In this document: positions 53,548 through 64,000 of the stretch, piece by piece
Layout: each line of letters begins with the position of its first letter
How positions within the stretch are numbered: position 1 is the first letter of the stretch
Source of the DNA: Liolophura sinensis
Taxonomy: Eukaryota > Mollusca > Polyplacophora > Chitonida > Chitonidae
Reading direction: 5' to 3'
Length of the DNA stretch: 64,000 bases
NCBI RefSeq assembly: GCF_032854445.1
Contig: NC_088298.1
Location: forward strand, 6,497,504 to 6,561,503
Translations under genes and position numbers: made by a program
The notes under the pieces: generated by a model
The model's database searches: none
Seen by the model: only the letters and a program-made list of their open reading frames with translations
What the model was told of the DNA's origin: nothing

Positions 53548-56330
53548 TGCAGTGAAATAACTAAAACACTGGTGACGATGGGATAATTGGTATGTGGTCA
53601 CACATAACTGGTTCCCAAGGCAGTGATGACAGTGTGATAATTGGTATCTGGTCACATATAACTGGTGACCAAATCGGCTACGACAGTGTGGTAACTGGTC
53701 ACACATAAGTGGTCACCAAATCAGCTATCACAGTGTGATAACTGATATCTGGTCACACATAACTGGTGACCATAGCAGTGATGACTGTTTGATAATTGGT
53801 TTCTGGTGACACAGAACTGGTTCCCAAGGCAGTGACGACAGTGTGGTAATTGGTATCTGGTCACACAGAACTGGCGACCAAATGAGCTAGGACAGTGTGA
53901 TAATTGGTTTCTGGTGACACAGAACTGGTTCCCAACTCAGTGATGACAGTGGGATAATTGATATCTGGTGACACAGAACTGGCGACCAAATGAGCTAGGA
54001 CAGTGTGGTAATTGGTTTCTGGTCACACAGAACTGGCGACCAAATGAGCTAGGACAGTGTGATAATTGGTTTCTGGTCACACAGAACTGGTTCCCAAGGC
54101 AGTGATGACAGTGTGATAATTTATATCTGGTCACACAGAACTGGCGACCAAATGAGCTAGGACAGTGTGGTAATTGATATCTGGTCACACAGAACTGGCG
54201 ACCAAATGACATAGGACAATGTGGTAATTGGTTTCTGGTGACACAGAACTCGTTCCCAAGGCAGTGACGACAGTGTGATAATTGATATCTGGTCACACAG
54301 AACTGGCGACCAAATGAGCTAGGACAGTGTGATAATTGGTTTCTGGTCACACAGAACTGGCGACCAAATGAGCTAGGACAGTGTGGTAATTGATATCTGG
54401 TCACACATAACTGGCGACCAAATGAGCTAGGACAGTGTGATAATTGATATCTGGTCACACAGAACTGGCGACCAAATGAGCTAGGACAGTGTGGTAATTG
54501 ATATCTGGTCACACAGAACTGGCGACCAAATGACCTAGGACAATGTGGTAATTGGTTTCTGGTGACACAGAACTGGTTCCCAAGGCAGTGACGACAGTGT
54601 GGTAATTGATATCTGGTCACACAGAACTGGCGACCAAATGAGCTAGGACAGTGTGATAATTGGTTTCTGGTCACACAGAACTCGTTCCCAAGGCAGTGAC
54701 GACAGTGTGGTAATTGATATCTGGTCACACAGAACTGGCGACCAAATGAGCTAGGACAGTGTGATAATTGATATCTGGTCACACAGAACTGGCGACCAAA
54801 TGAGCTAGGACAGTGTGATAATTGGTTTCTGGTCACACAGAACTGGCGACCAAATGAGCTAGGACAGTGTGGTAATTGATATCTGGTCACACATAACTGG
54901 CGACCAAATGAGCTAGGACAGTGTGATAATTGATATCTGGTCACACAGAACTGGCGACCAAATGAGCTAGGACAGTGTGGTAATTGATATCTGGTCACAC
55001 AGAACTGGCGACCAAATGACCTAGGACAATGTGGTAATTGGTTTCTGGTGACACAGAACTGGTTCCCAAGGCAGTGACGACAGTGTGGTAATTGATATCT
55101 GGTCACACAGAACTGGCGACCAAATGAGCTAGGACAGTGTGATAATTGGTTTCTGGTCACACAGAACTCGTTCCCAAGGCAGTGACGACAGTGTGGTAAT
55201 TGATATCTGGTCACACAGAACTGGCGACCAAATGAGCTAGGACAGTGTGGTAATTGATATCTGGTCACACAGAACTGGCGACCAAATGACCTAGGACAAT
55301 GTGGTAATTGGTTTCTGGTGACACAGAACTGGTTCCCAAGGCAGTGACGACAGTGTGGTAATTGATATCTGGTCACACAGAACTGGCGACCAAATGAGCT
55401 AGGACAGTGTGATAATTGGTTTCTGGTCACACAGAACTCGTTCCCAAGGCAGTGACGACAGTGTGGTAATTGATATCTGGTCACACAGAACTGGCGACCA
55501 AATGAGCTAGGACAATGTGGTAATTGAAATCTGGTCACACAGAACTGGCGACCAAATGAGCTAGGACAGTGTGGTAATTGGTTTCTGGTGACACAGAACT
55601 GGTTCCCAAGGCAGTGACGACAGTGTGGTAATTGATATTTGGTCACACAGAACTGGCGACCAAATGAGCTAGGACAATGTGGTAATTGATATCTGGTCAC
55701 ACAGAACTGGCGACCAAATGAGCTAGGACAGTGTGGTAATTGATATCTGGTCACACAGAACTGGCGACCAAATGAGCTAGGACAGTGTGGTAATTGGTTT
55801 CTGGTCACACATAACTGGCGACCACAGCAGTAGTAACAGTGTAATGATTTGTATCTGGTCATACATGTAGCGACCAAAGCAGTGACGACAATGTGATAGT
55901 TAGTATCTGGCCACACATAACTGGTGGCTAATGCAGTGACGACAGTGATGGTATCTGGTCACACATAACTGGCGACCATAGCAGTAGTAACAGTGTAATG
56001 ATTTGTATCTGGTCATACATGTAGCGACCAAAGCAGTGACGACAATGTGATAGTTAGTATCTGGCCACACATAACTGGTGGCTAATGCAGTGACGACAGT
56101 GATGGTATCTGGTCACACATAACTGGTGGCTAATGCAGTGACGACAGTGATGGTATCTGGTCACACATAACTGGTGGCTAATGCAGTGACGACAGTGATG
56201 GTATCTGGTCACACATAACTGGTGGCTAATGCAGTGACGACAATGTGATAGTTACTATCTGGCCACACATAACTGGTGGCTAATGCAGTGACGACAGTGA
56301 TGGTATCTGGTCACACATAACCGGCGAAGG
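53548..56330. repeat. 54-bp minisatellite array
   Basis: About 50 units. The main unit is GCGACCAAATGAGCTAGGAC, AGTGTGGTAATTGATATCTG, GTCACACAGAACTG; a second type has TTCCCAAGGCAGTGACGACA. Blocks of several unit types recur (GAACTCGTTCCCAAGGCAGT at about 54247, 54679, 55165 and 55435). The right end (55810-56330) is a different module with TAGTAACAGTGTAATGATTT duplicated ~155 bp apart, then a ~55-bp GGCTAATGCAGTGACGACAG unit. The unit is 18 codons long, leaving 53937-55916 open on the minus strand for 659 codons without an ATG start. Confidence 0.97.
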
Positions 56331-56506
56331 GAGAATACTTAAGATTTATCACCATCACAGAGTTAATTGTTCAATTTTCTGCTATTCACAACAACATCGT
56401 TTAGCTTCTTAGCATTTACTTCCCTGCGGTGTCATCAAGACAGTGCCTTTTTGTAATAGGCCAATGTCAATAACAACGTATTTGTTGGCCGCAAGACAGC
56501 CGTTGT

Positions 56507-56667
56507 GCGATAGCCGTTGTCCAGTGATGTCACGAGTTCAACGTCACGTGCGATAGCCGTTGTCCAGTGATGTCACGAGTTCAACGTCACGTGCGATAGC
56601 CGTTGTCCAGTGATGTCACGAGTTCAACGTCACGTGCGATAGTCGCTGTCCAATGATCTCATGAGCT
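56507..56667. repeat. 43-bp tandem repeat, 3.7 units
   Basis: Units start at 56507, 56550, 56593 and 56636: GCGATAGCCGTTGTCCAGTG, ATGTCACGAGTTCAACGTCA, CGT. The first three are identical, so the expansion is recent. Each has ACGTCACGTG, an overlap of CRE-like and E-box-like motifs. Confidence 0.95.
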
Positions 56668-57210
56668 TGATTCCTTTACTTAGCAAAGTGCAAGCGGTGA
56701 CTTTGGATGTTTAGATGATTCCATCCGTAAAACCTGATGTGTCGCTTTCTGGAACACCACCTTAGCCCCAATTCGGGCTTTCTCCCTCCTAACAAAGTTG
56801 ATTAAACAGCTATTACCGTTGATGTTACCACAGCAGGCTACTCAATTGCGGGACTGACCACTGGGGCCTTAGGAAGAGACATTTAAGACATTTAAAGACA
56901 TTTGTTAAGTCCCAAGAAGAAAACTGAGACTTTTTTGTACTTTTATATGATTTTCATGTATTCTTGAAATAACTTAGGAGCTTATCCAGGTACCTTACCA
57001 AGGTTGGTGGTTTTCTCCGGACCAGCTGTCAAACCAAAATGGACGAATTAATCAACTTCCAGAACGGTATTTAACATAACCACCAAAAAATTAAGAAAGA
57101 ATGCAAATTACGACGGAATCATGCAAAGAGAAGCAGTCAAGAGTTTTCAATGGTTTTTGGAGAGACGCAAGGTATGTTCTAAGCGCAGGGTTGAAATAAT
57201 TATTCATATC
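56668..57210. other. Non-coding, with a faint SINE-like piece
   Basis: ACCTTACCAAGGTTGGTGGT near 56990 resembles the family A core as altered at 49.5 kb. Nothing else is recognised. Confidence 0.4.
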
Positions 57211-57478
57211 GTGTGCGGAGCTAGTATATAAGCTCTCGTTCTCAGAACCGTGTGCAGAGTTAGTGTATAAGCTGTCGTTCTCAAAACCGTGTGCAGAGCT
57301 AGGATATAAGCTGTCGTTCTCAGAACCATGTGCGGAGCTAGTATATAAGCTGTCGTTCTCAGAACCGTGTGCGGAGTTAGTATATAAGCTGTCGTTCTCA
57401 GAATCGTGTGCGGAGCTAGGGTATAAGCTGTCGTTCTCAGAACCGTGTGCGGAGCTAGTATATAAGCTGTCGTTCTAA
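57211..57478. repeat. 39-bp tandem repeat, 7 units, each with a TATATAAG motif
   Basis: Units start at 57211, 57250, 57289, 57328, 57367, 57406 and 57445: GTGTGCGGAGCTAGTATATA, AGCTGTCGTTCTCAGAACC. Five units carry TATATAAG; the second and sixth have GTGTATAAG and GGGTATAAG. Confidence 0.96.
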
Positions 57479-59059
57479 GTTGCATTCTTATATCTAACGT
57501 GGTGATCGATGACTATACTGGCCGTAGGCCCGAGTTAAGCGAAATTATACACATGAAGTAGAGTGCCAGTGATTCTGGAGGCTCTGTCCATATTTATTTA
57601 CAAGTGAATTATACCCATTGTAAAATGTAAGAAACGTAGAGTGAAGGCGTTTGATGACATAACCTGAAATCATTTGTAATGTTGATTGTAATCGTCAAAT
57701 AACAAACAAGATCTAACAAATGTACAATGCGAGGTCTGTGCACGCCACATGCAGGACCCTTCGGTTTATTATTGTCCAGACAAGTAGTAATAATTTACAG
57801 TGTTAAAATTGAAACTGTCCACATTGCCGTAGGGTTTTCGAGTATGAAACTGCTGCCTATGGCTGGTACTATAACAGTGCCTATTAAATTTCATATAATA
57901 CTTAACAAGCACTGGCTTGTTACATAATATACTTGTATAAGTTTGTCATTATTGCGCGTAAACAGTCATTTTGCTAGTTTGGACAAACACCATCTGTTTA
58001 GACCAAGCTCCGCCCATCGCAACGCCATTTGTTTCTTCCTCGCCAACAGCTAAAATTCGCATGACACTGACATATGCTGTGAGGACCTGCGCTTAAATGT
58101 TTTCATTCCAAGCCTATATTGTTACGACTTTTCCAAGGGCTGAGCACTGTTTGTTTCGTAAACACTCAAACGTGACATTCCCGACGCCGTTATCGTCCAA
58201 ACCCATTCAGCGAGGATAGCCTGTCGGCGGCCATTTTGAAAGCGTCCTGTACACCAATGGTACGACCATGTCTCCATGAAAACGTCGGCTTGTTTGCTCT
58301 TCCTATGAAATTACTTACACCAGGTTTTATGCATCACGGATTCGCCCAATGTCGAACAGGATATTTTTGTTATTGTGCTTCTTGCAGCCAGGTACGCACA
58401 GGCTAATTACCTCAGTTTGGGAAGATAATATTGGATATTCTACCCGTTTGTGTGTACAACTATTGGCCCGTCATACAAAACTGCAGGCACACTGACTCTT
58501 ACGTAAAATTATCACAATGTTTTCATGCATGAAGAGAATGATATAATGAGCTAATTTATCATATTAGCCGTAATCTGCTGATATCCTAGATGTTGTGAAG
58601 TATATATAGTCAGTTAGAAGTACATCAGGGGCCATTTTGAACGTAAATGTAACACGACAACCAGCACTACGTCACCAAAATAATTACGTGTGCATTTATA
58701 AAATGGAGAAAGTCAGACACGACCCGGTGGTTAAGGCATTTGCCGTCTCATCACTTGGACACCTGCACGCTCACCTGCTCAGTAAGTGGTCGAAGAAGGT
58801 CAGTTCGCGCTCTCTCAAAAAATGAATCTGTTAAATTTAATGTCGGAATGAATTATGATATCATAGTAGATTATTCTGCTAAAAATAGCACAGATATTCT
58901 ATTAAATCAACATAAAAATTCATCAGACTAACACGATATTATGTTGGGTATGACACAGTATTACGTCATAGTAACAAAATACGGTCTAACAGTATTCAGA
59001 CAAGACTTTCTATTAAAATCAATAGATTTTCCCCCACTTTTTTCTGCAGGCAGTACCAA
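57479..59059. other. Non-coding, with a small CG-rich patch
   Basis: At 58190-58260 CGTTATCGTCCAAACCCATT and GGCGGCCATTTTGAAAGCGT combine CG dinucleotides with a YY1-like CCAT site, and GGCCATTTTGAACG recurs near 58630. CGGTGGTTAAGGCATTTGCC at ~58725 looks like a SINE head. No gene attached. Confidence 0.4.
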
Positions 59060-59480
59060 AGCTACATGTAGGGAAGTTCGTCAGTAACTTGCCAAGGGTC
59101 AGTTGTTTACCTCAAGGAATTCGATTTCCTGCATTCATAAAATTGACATGCCATTGCTTGGGTTTTTTACGTCGTCCTTGAAAATTTTTCAGTCATATGA
59201 CGGCGAGGAATCATTAGGTGCGTGCACATATACTGTGTCTTCTTGTGGCAGGGTGCGTCCGTGCGCCAAAACTGCGGCCGCCACGGAAGTATCATGCCGA
59301 AGTCAGCAAACATGACACTCCAATCAGTCACATTATACTGACATGGAGCTAACCAGTCATGATTCCTTGTTCTAGCTTCTCATTGTTAAAGTCTTTGGTA
59401 TGACCCGACCTGGATTTGATCCCAACTATCCCGACTGAAAGGCAGACGTTCTAACCATTATCCAACGAAACGGTTGCGCC
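59060..59480 (-). mobile_element. Composite SINE region, mainly family B
   Basis: GGGTTTTTTACGTCGTCCTT and CAGTCATATGACGGCGAGGA, then GACCCGACCTGGATTTGATC and GTTCTAACCATTATCCAACG, follow family B in reverse. The first ~50 bp (GTCAGTAACTTGCCAAGGGT) look like a family A core. Confidence 0.65.
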
Positions 59481-59585
59481 ACTGTATAAGTGAAAAATAT
59501 TCAGTAGGCCTATGGCGCTAAACAGCTATCAAATTACAGCATCGTTATGTTTTTTTCTTACTGTGTATATGTTATCGCACACTTC

Positions 59586-59695
59586 ATATATTTAATTATT
59601 TACTTATTTATTTGATTGGTGTTTTACGCCGTAATCAAGAATATCTCACTTATATACGACGGCGGCCAGCATTATGGTGGGAGGAAACCGGGATG
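59586..59695 (-). mobile_element. SINE family A 3' fragment
   Basis: TTTATTTGATTGGTGTTTTA, CGCCGTAATCAAGAATATCT and GGCGGCCAGCATTATGGTGG, then abrupt loss of homology. Confidence 0.85.
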
Positions 59696-60352
59696 AGCAT
59701 ATAGACGCATGTAGATGTACGGCAATACTCCGTTTATTTACAGACCAGGCGTACTGTATATAGGATACGATACCAGGGTTATCCTCGGATCAGTCACGTC
59801 CAGTATAAACACACTGGCCAGAATCAACCGTGTTGAAACAACATATCAAATTTGTTAATCGCTTCGTGCTAAAAGCACAATCGTAATTGCTTAAGTATGT
59901 GCTCCGATCTGTGATAGTAAACAATTAGGTCACCGGGTGCACGTGTTATGTAAGCCTATTCCCTTCGTAGACACGTGTATGGGCAATGCTGCCGATATGT
60001 ATGTATATATCTGTTATGATGCGGAATCTGATATGTATGTGTCGAGTAGTGCAGTACATTGGATGAAACTGAATATCACAGAGTTCGTTGTAAAGTTGAT
60101 AAGCGTCGTCTTCCGCCAGGTTGAAGGAAATTTCACTTTAATCCTGTGTTAGATACGTGGATTCTAAACCCAGAGACCGCTGGTTCAAATCCTCTGTTGG
60201 TAACCTACGTCGCATGCATAGTTTTTTTGTAAACAGACGTGTATATGCGGAATAGTGAGAACTGTTTGAAAATTATTCCGCCCTGAAATGATGATTATTA
60301 TTCCCTAATCAAAATCAGTGATGTTTTTATAATACTCAAGTTGTGTACACAG
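59696..60352. other. Non-coding with a box B-like scrap
   Basis: GACCGCTGGTTCAAATCCTC at ~60175 has a perfect B-box consensus (GGTTCAAATCC) but no tRNA arms or A box at the right distance. Probably a SINE remnant. Confidence 0.4.
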
Positions 60353-60365
60353 CCACATGATGTGA

Positions 60366-60621
60366 TTTATTTATTTATTTATTTGATTAATGTTTTATGC
60401 CGTACTCAAGAATATTTCACTTATACGACGGCGGCCAGCATTATGGTGGCAGAGCCCGGGGAAAACCCACGACCATCTGCTGGTTGCTGACGGACTATCC
60501 CACATACGGCCGGAGAGGAAGCAGCATGAGCTGGACTTGAACTCACAGCCACCGCATTGGTGAGAGACTCCTGGGTCACTACGCCGCGCTAGCGTGCTAA
60601 CCAACTGAGTCACGGAGGCTC
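60366..60621 (-). mobile_element. Full-length SINE family A with 13-bp target duplication
   Basis: Tail at 60366-60420 and the complete body to the head (CTAACCAACTGAGTCACGGA, GGCTC). Flanked by CCACATGATGTGA at 60353-60365 and 60622-60634. It is the best-preserved minus-strand copy. Confidence 0.95.
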
Positions 60622-60671
60622 CCACATGATGTGAGCCTTCACATACATAAGCCCAATTTTAAACGAGAAAT

Positions 60672-60712
60672 CAGATTATGGTGGATTTGAACTCACGAGG
60701 TCTTTGATGAGA
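60672..60712 (-). mobile_element. Fragment of a third tRNA-like repeat family
   Basis: GGTGGATTTGAACTCACGAG then GTCTTTGATGAGA; the minus strand has a B-box-like GAGTTCAAATCC. The same string with two changes is at 63419-63453. Confidence 0.45.
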
Positions 60713-61127
60713 AAATATACTCAGTCTATACAGTTTTTCTTGAGGTGTGCTTTTTTGCAGAAACGAACTAATTCGATTCATCTGTACACACACGATTGTC
60801 ATAGAGACAACGTGCGTGAAATATTCGAAAATACACAATTTTTGAAAGAGAGGGAAAATGGACTACATAATAAGAGTTCAAAGAATATATATGTGAAGGA
60901 CTAGATGAAATATGAGAAAACCGAAGCACCGTACAGGTTTGGAGGTTATAAATTGTAATGAACTAGGATGGACAGTATGAAAGATGAAAGGCTATTTGCA
61001 ATATAAAAGAATTCATGTATGTCAAATATTAAAGTTTATATGTGAAATATGAAATAATAACACGCGAAATAGAATAGATGAAATATAACAATAACAGAAA
61101 TACCGGTCAGCTTTTTGTGCTCAGCAT

Positions 61128-61335
61128 AGGTTTTATCGAACTAATTTTGGCTTCATTTCAGCACTATAAATGCTTTCTGCAGCTTTCACAGACCAATTTC
61201 GGCTTCACGTCAACACTGCAGCTTTCACAGACCAATTTCGGCTTCACGTCAACACCATAAATGCTTCGTGCAGCTTTCACAGGCCCAATTTCGGCTTCAC
61301 TTCAACACTATAAATGCTCAGTAGGCCTACGTGAT
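61128..61335. repeat. Imperfect 42-57 bp repeats, about four units
   Basis: CAGCTTTCACAGACCAATTT and CGGCTTCACGTCAACACTAT AAATGCT recur with insertions. A further weak unit lies at 61385-61425. Confidence 0.85.
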
Positions 61336-61857
61336 AGCTTTAATCGAACGAATTTCGTCTTCACTACAACACAGCTATATAAGCTTAGAACAGCTTTCAC
61401 CGAACAAGTTTCTGCTGGCACTTCAGTGGACAGGTGAAGGTACAACTGCAATGTTCTTTAATATATATTTAGGCTTGTTTATATATATAGTAAATATCTT
61501 CCATACTCTTGGCGATGTGGCGAATGAGATTCAACACTCATGCACATACATTCACACATTTTCAGTCGCTCTGTCTCGATCTCTAACAGTATAGGCGATG
61601 TCCCACACGGAAGTCCTTACAGGATCGACGTTCAGTTTGCTCCCCACCCACTGCGCTGAGAGCAAAAGTTAGTGGATGACATGGCTAAATCCCTGGTCAA
61701 TATTGACACAGAGCTTTCTCGTTAATCCATCCCATATCCTTCCCGCAAGCTCCCCTCCACTTTGCGACATGATAGGAGAAATTCCTGCTAAGTGAGCGAC
61801 ACATGCGTAGAAGTTTCTAGGAGGGCTTAGCACATGCTTTCTGATATGGGAAGGAGT

Positions 61858-61885
61858 GGGGTGTGGGGTGTAGGGGAGTGAGGGG
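61858..61885 (+). other. G-quadruplex motif
   Basis: Four GGGG runs separated by TGT, TGTA and AGTGA. Confidence 0.75.
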
Positions 61886-63283
61886 TGGCTACCGAACCTG
61901 AACGTTTTTGGAGAAGATGGTCGTACAAAACTGCATTAAAAGATTAGCCAGAATAGCCGGATAAGCTGTTTTATTTATTTTTATTTATTTCCTTGATGTA
62001 TACCGGTACGTAATTACAGCCTGATACCTTAAAATAGCTTACTTAAGCATTAGGCTCAGCACCAAACCTCTACGAACTGCACAGTGTGGACACATGCGAT
62101 GATTTCAATGTTACACATGGACTTCTTAGTTGTAGTTCCACAAACTTCAAACGCAGAATAAAATATTTGTTATTTATTGCCAAGCACAATAACACGATTT
62201 CCAGGGCATTATTGTTCTGATTCAGTATACTTCCCGTCATGATAAATATACATGATCGGGGGCCAGTCTTGTAAATGTCTGTATTGTTCATGTATCAAGG
62301 CGTTGTTGTCCATACGTGTATATAGTCCGCCATAGCACGTGCACTTTGCAGTTGTCTCTTACATGAAACTGGAGGAATGAAGCTTGTGATCTTGTAAAAG
62401 AGCAGTCATCTACAAAATCTTTTTTTGTTGTTGTATTGTTTTTAACAAACATTCGACAACATTCTTAAAGGTCACCAAATGCTTCTCGAGGCGATGGAGT
62501 AACTCGTTTTTGACCCGATAATGAAGATGTCCCCAAAAATATACTGGATACACGAAAATAACAAAACGCAATATAAGGGCAATATCCAGATAATGTACAA
62601 CCAAGCTTCTATCCGTGTTGCTAACAAAAGCACTACAAGAAGAGCATTTTGGGAAGAGATATTTTAGTTATCCAGGAAAAAGAAAACTCCGATGCACAAT
62701 TACAATTACCGTATTTCTCCTAAAGTTTATCATGTAAAATGCACTTTCAAAAGCACATGAAAGCTATAAAGTGATACGTTTGATGCCAACTGTTACGTTT
62801 TTCTGATCAAACATAATTAATCTTCCACAAAACTCGTAAGTGGGCGATTCAATAAGAATCAAGCAAAAATTTTGTCACTTCAAAAAAAAAAAAAAAGCAA
62901 CTAAACTTTAGGTGATATGCGGTACGTTAAATCACAAACGCGATATCACTCGTCATCCCTCATGTGATGTTTATCCGGACGCTGTTATTCTCACCTAATT
63001 AATGAATATGACCAAAACAAAAATATAAATTTCATTCCAATCAAATATCCGACAAATTCAATAGGAATTTCTGCCATAAATTGTGTACAAGAAAGATTTA
63101 CATTATCTAATGTACAGGCAGCCTCACGGTAATTATCGGTGCGCGCTCACCTTGGATGGTAATATACCTTGTTCTTATTTATGTAAACATGTACTTCGGT
63201 TAGTATGTGGCGCGCATTGACATTTAAGCCATATTTAATTCTTTATTTGTGACCAGAAGTGTCAATTTGAATTATGTATTTAT
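61886..63283. other. Non-coding, no gene recognised
   Basis: Unique AT-rich sequence. Short frames only. Confidence 0.45.
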
Positions 63284-63350
63284 GTATGTGAACTTGGGTT
63301 TTACGTCGCCCTTAACAATTTTTCACGCACATGACGTCAATATATGTGAA
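63284..63350 (-). mobile_element. SINE family B 3' fragment
   Basis: GAACTTGGGTTTTACGTCGC and AATTTTTCACGCACATGACG match the family B end, in reverse orientation. Confidence 0.55.
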
Positions 63351-63414
63351 TACGTTATATGCATAAATACTCAAGTAATGTGGAGTATCACAAGTTGTCA
63401 GATAAGTCATTTAA

Positions 63415-63455
63415 ATTTTGGGTGGATTTGAACTCACGACATCTTTGGTGAGAGT
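63415..63455 (-). mobile_element. Third tRNA-like repeat family, second fragment
   Basis: GGTGGATTTGAACTCACGAC then ATCTTTGGTGAGAG, compare 60676-60710. Confidence 0.45.
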
Positions 63456-63929
63456 GTGTTGTGGAAGAAACCAAGAACTTAGCCTTGTAACATACAGGTG
63501 TTTGTAGTGTATATTAAACAGAAAACTTTGAATGCGTGTACTGATGTGAATATCGCTGTACAATCCAGAGAAGAAAAACAAACAAACAACAAAACAAATT
63601 TTACGTAGGTCGCAATTTTTTTTATTAAATATAGGCCCACGAAGATTCCATACGGAAATGTGAAACGTTTGATTTTTTTTTCTTATTATAAAGTTAGGAT
63701 GTGGTATAACATGCAAAAGTACAAAAAAATGTTCTCAGCTTTTTTATTGGACAAAGTGACCTAGGCCTACTGTGGTAGCGTCAACTTGGATATCAAAACA
63801 AATTTGTCGGAGGGGAGATGTCCAAATCTGGGGTGCAAAACTGCTCTCACGTTCCCACTTCGTTCATCGATGAAGTCACTGCGAAGATCACTGACGGAAA
63901 TATGCATAAAAAATAGAGGGATTACGCCC

Positions 63930-64000
63930 CTGTGAGCCCCTGCGGTCGCCGTGAACTCAAGTCTAGCCTACTGCATTTTTCTTAAAACCATTCTTTTCTT
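63930..64000 (+). mobile_element. Diverged SINE family A piece at the window edge
   Basis: GCGGTCGCCGTGAACTCAAG and TCTAGCC match the box B region of family A. The copy is worn and may continue beyond the window. Confidence 0.5.

Noticed and set aside
60165-60195. Possible tRNA gene at a perfect B box
   Set aside because: No A box, anticodon arm or acceptor stem can be found at the right spacing. SINE-derived scraps with B boxes are common here.

Overview
This window is eukaryotic, not bacterial. It has a spliced gene with GT-AG introns, many tRNA-derived SINEs, TA and TATG microsatellites, and a 200-base assembly gap of Ns at 21239-21438. The SINE consensus (head with TGGCTCAG..GGTTAG, tail ending in a conserved CTTGAGTACGGCGTAAAAC block followed by AAATAAATAAAT) is a type I associate with molluscs and other lophotrochozoans such as brachiopods. 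The lineage is an inference from remembered repeat styles; no species is claimed.

The one clearly identified gene runs on the + strand from 6287 to 25391. It is an orthologue of FAPP2 (PLEKHA8): an N-terminal PtdIns4P-binding PH domain, a serine-rich linker and a C-terminal glycolipid-transfer (GLTP) domain. I could place eleven coding exons with consistent splice phases. One exon or small group of exons, carrying the middle of the GLTP domain including its key tryptophan, is absent from readable sequence and most likely falls in the N gap. The introns have been inflated by tandem repeats: a 60-bp array and a 25-bp array in intron 5, a 41-bp array beside the gap, and a 21-bp array in the last intron.

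The left edge (1-1118, minus strand) holds a frameshifted, transposase-like coding relic. Downstream of the lipid-transfer gene (25.8-40 kb) the DNA is mostly arrays (41, 39 and 18 bp units), SINE pieces and AT-rich unique sequence, with a promoter-like island at 32.27-32.96 kb. At 41279 a second + strand gene appears to begin: a first coding exon encoding a signal peptide and ending in a GTAAGT donor. A phase-compatible candidate second exon lies at 42658-42872; the rest of that gene is unresolved. From 42.9 kb to the end I find no convincing coding exons, only further SINE copies and arrays of 24/157, ~57, 29, 54, 43, 39 and ~50 bp.

The dominant property of the window is its tandem-repeat load. 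At least fifteen unrelated minisatellite families occupy roughly 16-17 kb, about a quarter of the window, and several have higher-order organisation (478, 600, ~206, 90 and 157 bp super-periods). Many have unit lengths divisible by three, which produces long false open frames, the longest of 659 codons.
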